From: Acidobacteriota bacterium | Lineage (GTDB): Bacteria > Acidobacteriota > UBA6911 | DNA: 40,332 nucleotides | Direction: 5' to 3' | NCBI GenBank assembly: GCA_012729555.1 | Contig: JAAYCX010000036.1 | Span: forward strand, 1-40,332 | In this document: positions 25,793 through 33,081 of the stretch, piece by piece | Position numbering within the stretch: the first letter of the stretch is position 1 | Layout: every line of letters begins with the position of its first letter | The notes under the pieces: model-generated | What the model was told of the DNA's origin: nothing | The model's database searches: none | What the model saw: the letters and a program-made list of their open reading frames with translations, nothing else | Made by a program: the position numbers and the translations under genes

Positions 25793-28168
25793 ATGAAGAA
25801 AAAACCGCCGCTTGCCGCCGCACTCCCGGACCGGGCCGCCGTCCTCGAGGACTACCGCACCGCGTGGCTCGGCCGTTTCCTCAGCATCGTCGCCCGCCAG
25901 GAGGTCTTTTCGGGGAAGGCCAAGTTCGGCATCTTCGGCGACGGCAAGGAAGCGGCGCAGGTCGCCCTGGCCCGCGCCTTCCGCCCCGGCGATTTCCGGT
26001 CGGGCTATTACCGGGACCAGGCGCTGATGCTGGCCCTCGGGCTGGTCACCCCGGAGCAGTTCTTCGCGCAGCTCTACGCCCACGCCGACCCCGACGCCGA
26101 GCCCTGGTTCGGCGGGCGCCACATGACGGGGCATTACGCCACGCGGCTGCTCGACGCGGACGGCCGGTGGCGCCACCAGCTCGAGGGGGTGAACTCCTCG
26201 GCCGACCTCTCGCCGACGGCGGCGCAGATGCCGCGCCTGGTCGGGCTCGCCCTGGCCTCCAAGCTCTACCGCCGGCGGCCGGACCTGGGCGCCGGGCGCT
26301 GGAGCGACGGCGGCAACGAGATCGCCTTCGGCACCATCGGCAACGCCTCCTGCGCGGAAGGGGCTTTCTGGGAATCGATCAACGCCGTCGCCGTCATGCA
26401 GGCGCCGATGCTCCTGGCGATCTGGGACGACGGCTACGGCATCTCGGTCCCCAACGAGCTGCAGCTCGCCAAGAGCGACATCTCGATCATCCTCGAGGGC
26501 TTCCGCGAAAGCGCCGGCGCGGCCGATTGCGCCGGCTGCGGGATCCGCATCTTCCGCGTGTGCGGGTGGGACTACGCGGCGCTCTACCGCACCTTCCAGG
26601 AGGCCGCCGCGGCGGTGCGGCGCGACCACGTGCCCGGCATCGTCCATGTCACCGAACTGACGCAGCCGCACGGGCATTCCACCTCAGGGAGCCAGGAGCG
26701 CTACAAGCCCCCCGAGCGCCTCAAGTGGGAGCGGGAGCACGACTGCCTCCTCAGGATGCGCGCGTGGCTGATCTCCGGGGCGTTCGCGACCCCGGAGGAG
26801 CTCAACGCCATCGAGGGGGAGGAAAAGGCGCACGCGCTCGACGCGCGCGACCGCGCCTGGAGCGCCTACCGCGCCCCGCTCGACGCCGAGCGCGACCGGC
26901 TCCTGGGGCTGCTCGAGGCCGCGGCCGGGGAAGCCGCCGACCCCGGCGCGTTCGAACTCGCCGCGCGCCGGCTCCGGGAGGCCCCGCACCCGCTGCGGCG
27001 GGATCTTCTGGCCGCCGCGGCCGAGGCGCAGCTCCTCGGGGGGGAAGACCCCGCCCTCACGAGCTGGATCGCCGGGCAGAAGAAAGCGGCCGCGGAACGC
27101 TACGGGTCGCACCTCTACAGCGAATCGGCCCGCTCCCCCCTCCGCGTCACGCCGGTCCCCGCCCGCTATTCGGAACAATCCCCCGTCCGGCAGGGGTTCG
27201 AGATCCTCAACGCCTGCTTCGACGCCGCCTTCGAGCGCCACCCCGAACTCGTGGCCATGGGGGAGGACGTGGGACGGCTGGGGGACGTCAACCAGGGGTT
27301 TGCGGGGCTGCAGGCGAAGTACGGGGCCGACCGGGTCATGGACACCGGGATCCGCGAGGCCACCATCATCGGCCAGGCGATCGGCCTGGCGCTGCGCGGC
27401 TTCCGCCCGATCGCCGAAATCCAGTACCTGGACTACATCCACTACGCCCTCGAGGTGCTGTCGGACGACCTGGCCTCGCTCCGCTGGCGCACCCGCGGCG
27501 GGCAGAAGGCGCCCGTCATCATCCGCACCCGCGGGCACCGGCTGGAGGGGATCTGGCACTCCGGCTCCCCCATGGCGGGGATCCTCAACCTCGTCCGGGG
27601 GATCCATGTCTGCGTCCCCCGCGACGCCACCCAGGCCGCCGGCTTCTACAACACCCTCTTCCGGTCGGACGACCCGGCGCTGGTGGTGGAGGTGCTCAAC
27701 GGCTACCGGCTGCGGGCGCCGCTCCCCGACAACATCGGGGAGTTTTCCCTCCCGCTGGGGGTGCCCGAGACCGTGCGCCCGGGGCGCGACGTGACGATCG
27801 CCACCTACGGCGCCTGCTGCGCCATCGCGCTCGAGGCGGCCGGACTGCTCGCGCGGGCGGGGATCGAGGCGGAGGTCGTCGACGTCCGCACCCTGCTCCC
27901 CTTCGACACCGAAGGGAGGCTCGTCGAGTCGCTCCGGCGCACCCACCGCATCCTCTTCGTCGACGAGGACGTCCCGGGCGGGGCCACCGCCTACATGATG
28001 CAGAAGGTGATCGAACAGCAGGGGGGGTTCGACTGGCTCCTGGCCCCGCCGCGCACCCTGCCGGCCCGGGAGCACCGCCCCGCGGCCGGGGGGGACGGCG
28101 ATTACTTCAGCAAGCCGAACCGGGAGGAGATCGTCGAGGCGGTGCGGGACCTGGTGCGCTACACCTAG
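25793..28168 (+). CDS. Fused E1 alpha/beta 2-oxoacid dehydrogenase component
   Basis: A 791-residue thiamin-diphosphate enzyme joining E1 alpha (about 20-340) and E1 beta (about 465-790), an arrangement seen in Bacteroidota and Acidobacteriota. The alpha half has the YYRDQALMLALG and the ThDP/Mg region; the beta half has VAMGEDVGRLGDVNQGFAG, DTGIREATIIGQAIGLALRGFRPIAEIQY and the VIIRTRGHR and EVVDVRTLLPFD blocks. The Mg motif reads GNAS (Asn184 in place of Asp) and the second site reads WDDGYGI (Asp212-213 in place of Asn-Asn). No E2 or E3 gene is in the window, and the substrate (pyruvate, branched-chain or other) is unknown. AAAGGGG precedes the ATG. Confidence 0.9.
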   Translation: MKKKPPLAAALPDRAAVLEDYRTAWLGRFLSIVARQEVFSGKAKFGIFGDGKEAAQVALARAFRPGDFRSGYYRDQALMLALGLVTPEQFFAQLYAHADPDAEPWFGGRHMTGHYATRLLDADGRWRHQLEGVNSSADLSPTAAQMPRLVGLALASKLYRRRPDLGAGRWSDGGNEIAFGTIGNASCAEGAFWESINAVAVMQAPMLLAIWDDGYGISVPNELQLAKSDISIILEGFRESAGAADCAGCGIRIFRVCGWDYAALYRTFQEAAAAVRRDHVPGIVHVTELTQPHGHSTSGSQERYKPPERLKWEREHDCLLRMRAWLISGAFATPEELNAIEGEEKAHALDARDRAWSAYRAPLDAERDRLLGLLEAAAGEAADPGAFELAARRLREAPHPLRRDLLAAAAEAQLLGGEDPALTSWIAGQKKAAAERYGSHLYSESARSPLRVTPVPARYSEQSPVRQGFEILNACFDAAFERHPELVAMGEDVGRLGDVNQGFAGLQAKYGADRVMDTGIREATIIGQAIGLALRGFRPIAEIQYLDYIHYALEVLSDDLASLRWRTRGGQKAPVIIRTRGHRLEGIWHSGSPMAGILNLVRGIHVCVPRDATQAAGFYNTLFRSDDPALVVEVLNGYRLRAPLPDNIGEFSLPLGVPETVRPGRDVTIATYGACCAIALEAAGLLARAGIEAEVVDVRTLLPFDTEGRLVESLRRTHRILFVDEDVPGGATAYMMQKVIEQQGGFDWLLAPPRTLPAREHRPAAGGDGDYFSKPNREEIVEAVRDLVRYT

Positions 28169-28794
28169 TTTTCGGTGAAGAGCAGGAGTTCGTCGAGCGA
28201 GCCGAGGAGACGGTCGGCCGCCTCCCCGAGGCCGGGGGCGGGAAAACCGCTCCGGATCCCGAAGACGCGCACCCCCGCCCGGCGCCCCGTCTCCATGTCG
28301 ACCGGGTGGTCCCCGACGTAGCAGGAGCGCCGAGGGTCCTTCTGCAGCTGCCCGAGCGCCCTGAGCACCCCCTCCGGGTGGGGCTTGGGAAGGCGCACGT
28401 CCTCGCCGCAGACGACGGCGCCGAAGGAGCCGGAGAAACCGTGGGCGGCGATCTCGCCCTTCACCCGGGCGCGGGAGCCGCTCGAGACCACCCCGAGGAG
28501 GACCCCGCGCTCCCCGAGCGCGCGCATCACGTTCTCCGCCCCGGCGCGCAGTTCGGGCACCCGCTCCCCGTAGTGGCGGGTCCAGAGCTCCTCCGCCTCC
28601 GCCCACCGGCTCTCGGGGAGGCCCAGCTCGCGGTACATCCTCCTCCAGTCGGGGGTGAAGTGCCGGGCGTAGATCTCCTCGCTGAAGGGGACGCCGAAAT
28701 GCTCCATGCTCCGGCTGAAGGCCTCGTAGCAGACGCGCTCCGAATGGACCAGCGTCCCGTCCCAGTCGAACAGGACCGTGTCGAGCCCCCTCAC
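28165..28794 (-). CDS. HAD-superfamily phosphatase, Gph/PPase-like
   Basis: A 209-residue HAD hydrolase. Motif I FDWDGTLVHSE, motif II VVSSGS, motif III Lys in VRLPKPHPEG and motif IV YVGDHPVDMETGRRAG are all present. The pattern is that of phosphoglycolate phosphatase and pyrophosphatase PpaX relatives; the actual substrate is unknown. GTG at 28794 overlaps the stop of elbB (GTGA), so the pair is translationally coupled. A repair role (phosphoglycolate) would fit ElbB's supposed dicarbonyl detoxification, but that is inference. Confidence 0.9.
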   Translation of the reverse strand: MRGLDTVLFDWDGTLVHSERVCYEAFSRSMEHFGVPFSEEIYARHFTPDWRRMYRELGLPESRWAEAEELWTRHYGERVPELRAGAENVMRALGERGVLLGVVSSGSRARVKGEIAAHGFSGSFGAVVCGEDVRLPKPHPEGVLRALGQLQKDPRRSCYVGDHPVDMETGRRAGVRVFGIRSGFPAPGLGEAADRLLGSLDELLLFTEN

Positions 28795-29456
28795 GCGATC
28801 ATTTCGAGGATCCGGGCCACGAGTTTTTCGGCTCCCGCACCCACCTCGGCGATCCCCTGGGCCATCATGTAGCAGGGGGTGGTCACGATCCGGTTCTTTT
28901 CGTCGACGACGATGTCGGTCGCCTGCGCCTTTTTGTGCTTCGCCCCCATCTCCTCGAGCGCCCCGGCGGTGGCCCCGTCCATCCCGATGGTCAGCGTCGG
29001 GGAGAGTTCGCGCCCGAAAAGCGCGGCGAGGATGGTGGGGGCGATGCAGAGGGCGCCGATCGGCTTGCCCGCCCGGGCCAGTTCGCGCAAGAGCGCCGCC
29101 ACGTCATCGTCGACGAGACAGTCGGCCCCGTCGACGGCGAAGGTGCAGAGGTTCTTGGCCGCGCCGAACCCGCCCGGGATGACGAGGGCGTCGATGTCGT
29201 CCGTCATCACCGTCTTCACGTCGCGGATCTTTCCCCGCGCGATCCGGGCCGCCTCCGTCAGGCAGTTGCGCGTCTCCTCCACGGGGGAGCCGGTGACGTG
29301 GTTCACCACGTCGGCCTGGTTCTTGCCCGGCGCCATGCAGAGGATGTCGGCCCCCATCTTGTCGAGAAAGTAGAGCGTGAGCGTCGCCTCGTGGATCTCG
29401 CTCCCGTCCTGCACCCCGCATCCGGACAGCAGCACTCCCACCGTTTTCCTTTTCAT
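28791..29456 (-). CDS. elbB: ElbB-like glyoxalase/DJ-1 family protein
   Basis: A 221-residue protein of the ElbB (YhbL, sigma cross-reacting protein 27A) branch of the DJ-1/PfpI superfamily. It has VGVLLSGCGVQDGSEIHEA at the start, the nested VIPGGFGAAKNLCTFA block and the nucleophile Cys in IGALCIAPTIL. E. coli ElbB has been linked to isoprenoid synthesis and to glyoxalase activity; its true job is unsettled. GGAGGGGA is placed ideally before the ATG. Confidence 0.93.
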   Translation of the reverse strand: MKRKTVGVLLSGCGVQDGSEIHEATLTLYFLDKMGADILCMAPGKNQADVVNHVTGSPVEETRNCLTEAARIARGKIRDVKTVMTDDIDALVIPGGFGAAKNLCTFAVDGADCLVDDDVAALLRELARAGKPIGALCIAPTILAALFGRELSPTLTIGMDGATAGALEEMGAKHKKAQATDIVVDEKNRIVTTPCYMMAQGIAEVGAGAEKLVARILEMIA

Positions 29457-29601
29457 GATCCCCTCCAGGGTGATGGCTTCGATTTCTCCGGCGGCCCCGC
29501 GGGCCCCGATGACGGCCTTACCAAATTAAAACAAAAAGCGGCGCGACTTTCCACCCCTTCCGGCCTGGCGTGCCCGGAAAGGCTCGAAATCCGCGCCCCC
29601 C

Positions 29602-29612
29602 TGCGCTACAAT
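29602..29612 (+). promoter_or_regulatory. Extended -10 promoter, leaderless peptidase gene
   Basis: TGCGC precedes TACAAT (29607-29612), and just six bases separate the box from the ATG at 29619. There is no ribosome binding site. Transcription should start at the start codon. Confidence 0.55.
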
Positions 29613-29618
29613 CGCCCC

Positions 29619-30476
29619 ATGCGCTTACGAATCCTCGCCCCCTTGCTCCCGCTCCTGCTTCTGATGCACCCCCCCGTGCCGGCCTCCGGGCAGCCGCTCG
29701 CGATCTCCGCGGCGGGTCCGCTCACCCCCGGGGAGGTCGTGCTCCTCAGGATCGGGACCCGGCTCGACTCGCTCGAGATCCGCGCCTTCGGCCGCTCCTT
29801 CCCCGCCTTCCCCGTCGACGGGGCCTGGAACGCCCTCGTGGGGGTCGACCTCGGCACGAAGCCGGGGACCTACACCCTGCGGCTCGAGGGGACGCTGCCG
29901 GGGGGCGAAAAGATCACGGGCGCCGACACCCTCACCGTGCGCGGGAAGAGCTTCCCCACCCGCCATCTCAAGGTCGAGCCGAAATACGTGACCCCGCCTG
30001 CAGCCGTGCTCGCCCGGATCGAGCGCGAGAGCGCCGAGGTGGAGGCCGTCTTCGGCGCCCTCTCCCCCGCGCGCCTCTGGAGCGGCCCCTTCGCCAAGCC
30101 GGTCCCGGGCGCGCTGATCAGCGAGTTCGGCAAGCGCACGGTCTACAACGGCCAGCCGCGCAAGCCCCACACCGGGGTCGACCTGCGCGGCGCCGCCGGC
30201 ACCCCCGTCGCCGCCCCCAACGCCGGCCGGGTGGCGCTGGCCCAGGACCTCTACTACTCCGGCCTCACCGTGATCCTCGACCACGGCCTGGGCGCCTGCT
30301 CCTACCTGGCCCACCTCTCGGAGATGTCGGTCCAGGCCGGGGACGTCGTCAAGAAGGGGGAGATCGTCGGAAAGGTGGGCGCGACCGGCCGCGTGACCGG
30401 CCCCCACCTGCACTGGACCGTCACCCTCTCCGGCGCCCGCGTCGACCCGCTGTCGCTGATAGATGTGACGAGGTAG
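29619..30476 (+). CDS. M23 (LytM-type) peptidase, exported
   Basis: A 285-residue exported protein with a signal peptide (RILAPLLPLLLLMHPPVPASG). The first half is a beta-rich domain (LTPGEVVLLRIGTRLDSLEIRAF) that probably binds cell wall or caps the enzyme. The second half is the LytM metalloprotease domain with HTGVDLRG (His and Asp zinc ligands), the VILDHGLGACSYLAHL strand and HLHW (second and third histidines). All zinc ligands are present, so it is likely an active peptidoglycan endopeptidase rather than an inactive activator. Start follows the leaderless promoter. Confidence 0.88.
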   Translation: MRLRILAPLLPLLLLMHPPVPASGQPLAISAAGPLTPGEVVLLRIGTRLDSLEIRAFGRSFPAFPVDGAWNALVGVDLGTKPGTYTLRLEGTLPGGEKITGADTLTVRGKSFPTRHLKVEPKYVTPPAAVLARIERESAEVEAVFGALSPARLWSGPFAKPVPGALISEFGKRTVYNGQPRKPHTGVDLRGAAGTPVAAPNAGRVALAQDLYYSGLTVILDHGLGACSYLAHLSEMSVQAGDVVKKGEIVGKVGATGRVTGPHLHWTVTLSGARVDPLSLIDVTR

Positions 30477-30482
30477 GCCGGG

Positions 30483-31475
30483 CTACCGGGTCTCCACCGT
30501 CTCCCGGGTGTGGGTGACGCGCATCCCCCCGTTCGGAGAGGGTTCCTGCACCTCGAGCACCCGGCGGGTCCTTTCGGCTCCCGCGGGAGCGCTCCGCTCG
30601 ACGATCCGGCGCACCACCCGCACCCCCTCGCCCGGGGCGGCGGGACTCGCCTCCTCGCGGGTTTCGACCGTTTCCACACCCCCGTCCCCCAGCTCCCGCC
30701 GGCTCTGCCGGACCCGGCCGGCAAAGCGGAGCCTGCCTTCAAGGTCGGCATTGAAGATCTGGGCCTCCATCCGGCTCCGGCCGGCCGAATCCTTCCACTC
30801 CCGCGCCTCGACCTGCCGCTCGAGCCTGAGCCGGTTGTTCACGTCGTAGCTGTAGAGCGCCTCATCGGTGCGCGTCTCCCCCTCCGCCGCGGTGCTCTGG
30901 CTCACGCGCCGTTCGACGACGCTCCACTTACCCGACAGGTCGGGCTGGTAGCGCACGCGGTCGATCTCGACCGCCTCCCCGTCGCGCCGCTCGCTCTGGC
31001 GCACCCGCTCCCGCTCCTCCATGGCGCCCGACACGCCCGGGACCAGGGAGCGGAAGGTGACCTCGAACCCCTCCCCTTCCGGCACCGCCCGCTGCGTCTG
31101 CCGCTCGACCGCCCGCATCGCGCCGCCCGGGCCGGCCCGGGAAACGGTGCGGGTGGCGTCGTGACCGCCCCCCTTCAGCTCCCCGATCTCCTCGACGACG
31201 GTCTCGACCAGCCGCCGCCGCCCGTTGACGTCCTTCCCGTAGACGGTGCGGGTGACGCGGGTGGTGGCCCCCGACACCTCGCGCCGGACCTCGATCTCGA
31301 CCGGGGGGCCGGTGACAACGGCCGCCTCGAGCGACTCCGCCCGGCGCGTGGCCAGGCTCACCCCCGCGGTCTCCCCGGCGGGGTCGATCCATCGAAATGC
31401 GGGTTTTTCCGCTTCGGCGGCAACGAGGGAAACAACAGAACAAGAGAGCAAAAGCAAAACGAGCGGTCGGCGCAT
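30483..31475 (-). CDS. Exported repetitive protein of unknown function
   Basis: A 330-residue protein with a signal peptide (LVLLLLSCSVVSLVAAEA). The mature part is made of about seven degenerate repeats of roughly 40-45 residues that share a D-x-[GN]-[RK]-x-x-[LV]-V-E-R-x-V core: DVNGRRRLVETVVEE, DLSGKWSVVERRVSQS, DVNNRLRLERQVEAR, DLEGRLRFAGRVRQS. They are rich in Arg and Glu and should form beta hairpins. No homolog comes to mind. AGGAGGAGG precedes the ATG. It follows the AAA+ gene by 54 bases and probably shares its transcript. Confidence 0.78.
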   Translation of the reverse strand: MRRPLVLLLLSCSVVSLVAAEAEKPAFRWIDPAGETAGVSLATRRAESLEAAVVTGPPVEIEVRREVSGATTRVTRTVYGKDVNGRRRLVETVVEEIGELKGGGHDATRTVSRAGPGGAMRAVERQTQRAVPEGEGFEVTFRSLVPGVSGAMEERERVRQSERRDGEAVEIDRVRYQPDLSGKWSVVERRVSQSTAAEGETRTDEALYSYDVNNRLRLERQVEAREWKDSAGRSRMEAQIFNADLEGRLRFAGRVRQSRRELGDGGVETVETREEASPAAPGEGVRVVRRIVERSAPAGAERTRRVLEVQEPSPNGGMRVTHTRETVETR

Positions 31476-31529
31476 GAAGCCTCCTCCTCCCCTAATGAAA
31501 ATCCTATGGATGAGGAAAATCAATCCCAA

Positions 31530-32924
31530 TCAGGAGGCGCGCTCGGCCCGGGCGGACCCTACGGCGGGCGCGGACGACTCGGGCGCGGACGACTCGGGCG
31601 CGGACGCCCCGGGCGCGGACGCCCCTGGCGCGCGTTCCACCAGGAAGAGGTTTTCGAGCGCGTCGGCCACGAGGTCCCTGGTCAGGCGCGGCTCGCGCCC
31701 CATGTAGCGGCAGGTGGCCTCGGCGTGCTCCACGATGAAGGCGGGGTGAAACGCCGCGCAGGAGCCGCCGTGGCGGGGGTAGAAATCCTCGAGCAGCCAG
31801 GAGAGGATCTCGTCCGGAAGGTCCATCTCCCTGCGCCGGCAGACCCCCTGGAAGATGCTGACGTAGTCGGCCATCGAGGGGGGGTCGAGATGGAGCTTGT
31901 ACTTGACCCGCCGCATCAGCCCGGGGTCCATCAGCTCGCGGGGCGAGAGGTTGGTGGAGAAGATCACCAGTTCGTCGAACGGCACGTCGAACTTTTTTCC
32001 GGTGTGGAGCTTCAGGTAATCCACCCGGCGCTCGAGCGGGATGATCCAGCGGTTGAGCAGGTCCTTGGGGCGCACCAGCTGCCGGCCGAAATCGTCGATG
32101 ATGAAGACCCCCCCGATCGCCTTCATCTGCGGCGGGGCCTCGTAGAACTTGGCCGTCTGGTCGAAATCGAGGTCGAGCATCTCGAGGGTCAGCTCCCCCC
32201 CGGTCACCACCACCGGGCGGCGGCAGCGGGTCCAGCGCGGGTCGGGCCTCTTCTTCAGAAGCTCGCGGTAGTCCCCCGCCCCGCTCTTCTCCTCCCGGAT
32301 CTCCTCGTGCACGGTGGGGTCGTAGACGCGGATCACCTGCCCGTCCACCTCGACGCAGTGGGGGATGAAGATCGGCTGCGCGAACGCCCGCCCGATCGCC
32401 TCGCTGATCGAACTTTTCCCGTTGCCGGGGGGGCCGTAGATCAGGAGCGACTGCCCCGAATTGACCGCGGGGCCGAGGCGGCGGATCACGCTCGCGGGAA
32501 GCACCAGGTGGGAGAGGGCCGAAGCGAGCCGCTCCATCGAAATCTGCTCGTTGGCGAGGCCCTGGCGCACCACCTGCTCCTGGTACTGGGCCAGGGGGAC
32601 CGGCAGGGGCCCCACGTACTCGCACTGGCGGGCCGATTCGATGGCGAGGTCCCGAGCCGCGGTCGTGAGGGAGTAGCGGGCGACGCGGGAGTCGGCCCCC
32701 TCGAACCCCTTGATCTCGATGAACCCCTGCTGCTTGAGTTTGCCGAGCAGGTCGTCGACGATCCCCTGCCCCAGCCGGAGCTGGGCGGCGATGGCCACGT
32801 TGGTCTCGAGCCCCAGCAGGTACATGCTCCGAAACAGCAGGGCGCTGACGAACTTCACGTTGAGCCCGGTTTCCTCGAGCCTGGCGGGCATGGGGGGGAA
32901 GAAATCTTCGGCGATCGGGTCCAT
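31530..32924 (-). CDS. AAA+ ATPase with N-terminal winged-helix domain
   Basis: A 464-residue MoxR-like AAA+ protein. Residues 1-110 look like a winged helix (PPMPARLEETGLNVKFVSALL, then VDDLLGKLKQQGFIEIKGFEG). The AAA domain has Walker A GPPGNGKSS (164-172), Walker B GGVFIIDDFG (near 271-280), sensor 1 IFSTNLSP and an arginine finger in LMRRVKYKL. The C-terminus is an Ala/Ser/Pro tail coded by a 15-bp repeat. ATG at 32924 gives the family's usual start near PPxPxxLEETGL; the frame stays open upstream to 33110 but with codon use unlike the rest. It is not next to a VWA-domain gene, the usual MoxR partner. Confidence 0.85.
   Translation of the reverse strand: MDPIAEDFFPPMPARLEETGLNVKFVSALLFRSMYLLGLETNVAIAAQLRLGQGIVDDLLGKLKQQGFIEIKGFEGADSRVARYSLTTAARDLAIESARQCEYVGPLPVPLAQYQEQVVRQGLANEQISMERLASALSHLVLPASVIRRLGPAVNSGQSLLIYGPPGNGKSSISEAIGRAFAQPIFIPHCVEVDGQVIRVYDPTVHEEIREEKSGAGDYRELLKKRPDPRWTRCRRPVVVTGGELTLEMLDLDFDQTAKFYEAPPQMKAIGGVFIIDDFGRQLVRPKDLLNRWIIPLERRVDYLKLHTGKKFDVPFDELVIFSTNLSPRELMDPGLMRRVKYKLHLDPPSMADYVSIFQGVCRRREMDLPDEILSWLLEDFYPRHGGSCAAFHPAFIVEHAEATCRYMGREPRLTRDLVADALENLFLVERAPGASAPGASAPESSAPESSAPAVGSARAERAS
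31566..31625. repeat. 15-bp tandem repeat, four units
   Basis: Units at 31566, 31581, 31596 and 31611 share GGGCGCGGACG plus four variable bases. They encode the repeated APESS/APGAS tail of the AAA+ protein and could vary in copy number. Confidence 0.85.
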
Positions 32925-33017
32925 GGTCTCCTCGGCAATAAGCAATTCCCTAGCCTCATCGGCCGCGCCGGCGGGGGATTTACCGAAAAACGCCGGGGCC
33001 ACCCGCCGCAATTTTCC

Positions 33018-33046
33018 TTGATCCCCGGCGCCAAACCCCATAGTAT
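33018..33046 (+). promoter_or_regulatory. Possible promoter of the two-component operon
   Basis: TTGATC (33018-33023), 17 bases, TAGTAT (33041-33046), 35 bases before the ATG at 33082. Both boxes match four of six. Confidence 0.45.
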
Positions 33047-33081
33047 GTTTGTTTTCAACCATCAGCGGGCTTTCGAACCCT

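Noticed and set aside
25642-28872. Open frame of over 1000 codons overlapping the E1 gene in another frame
   Set aside because: Arg/Pro/Gly-rich shadow; the other frame contains intact E1 motifs throughout.
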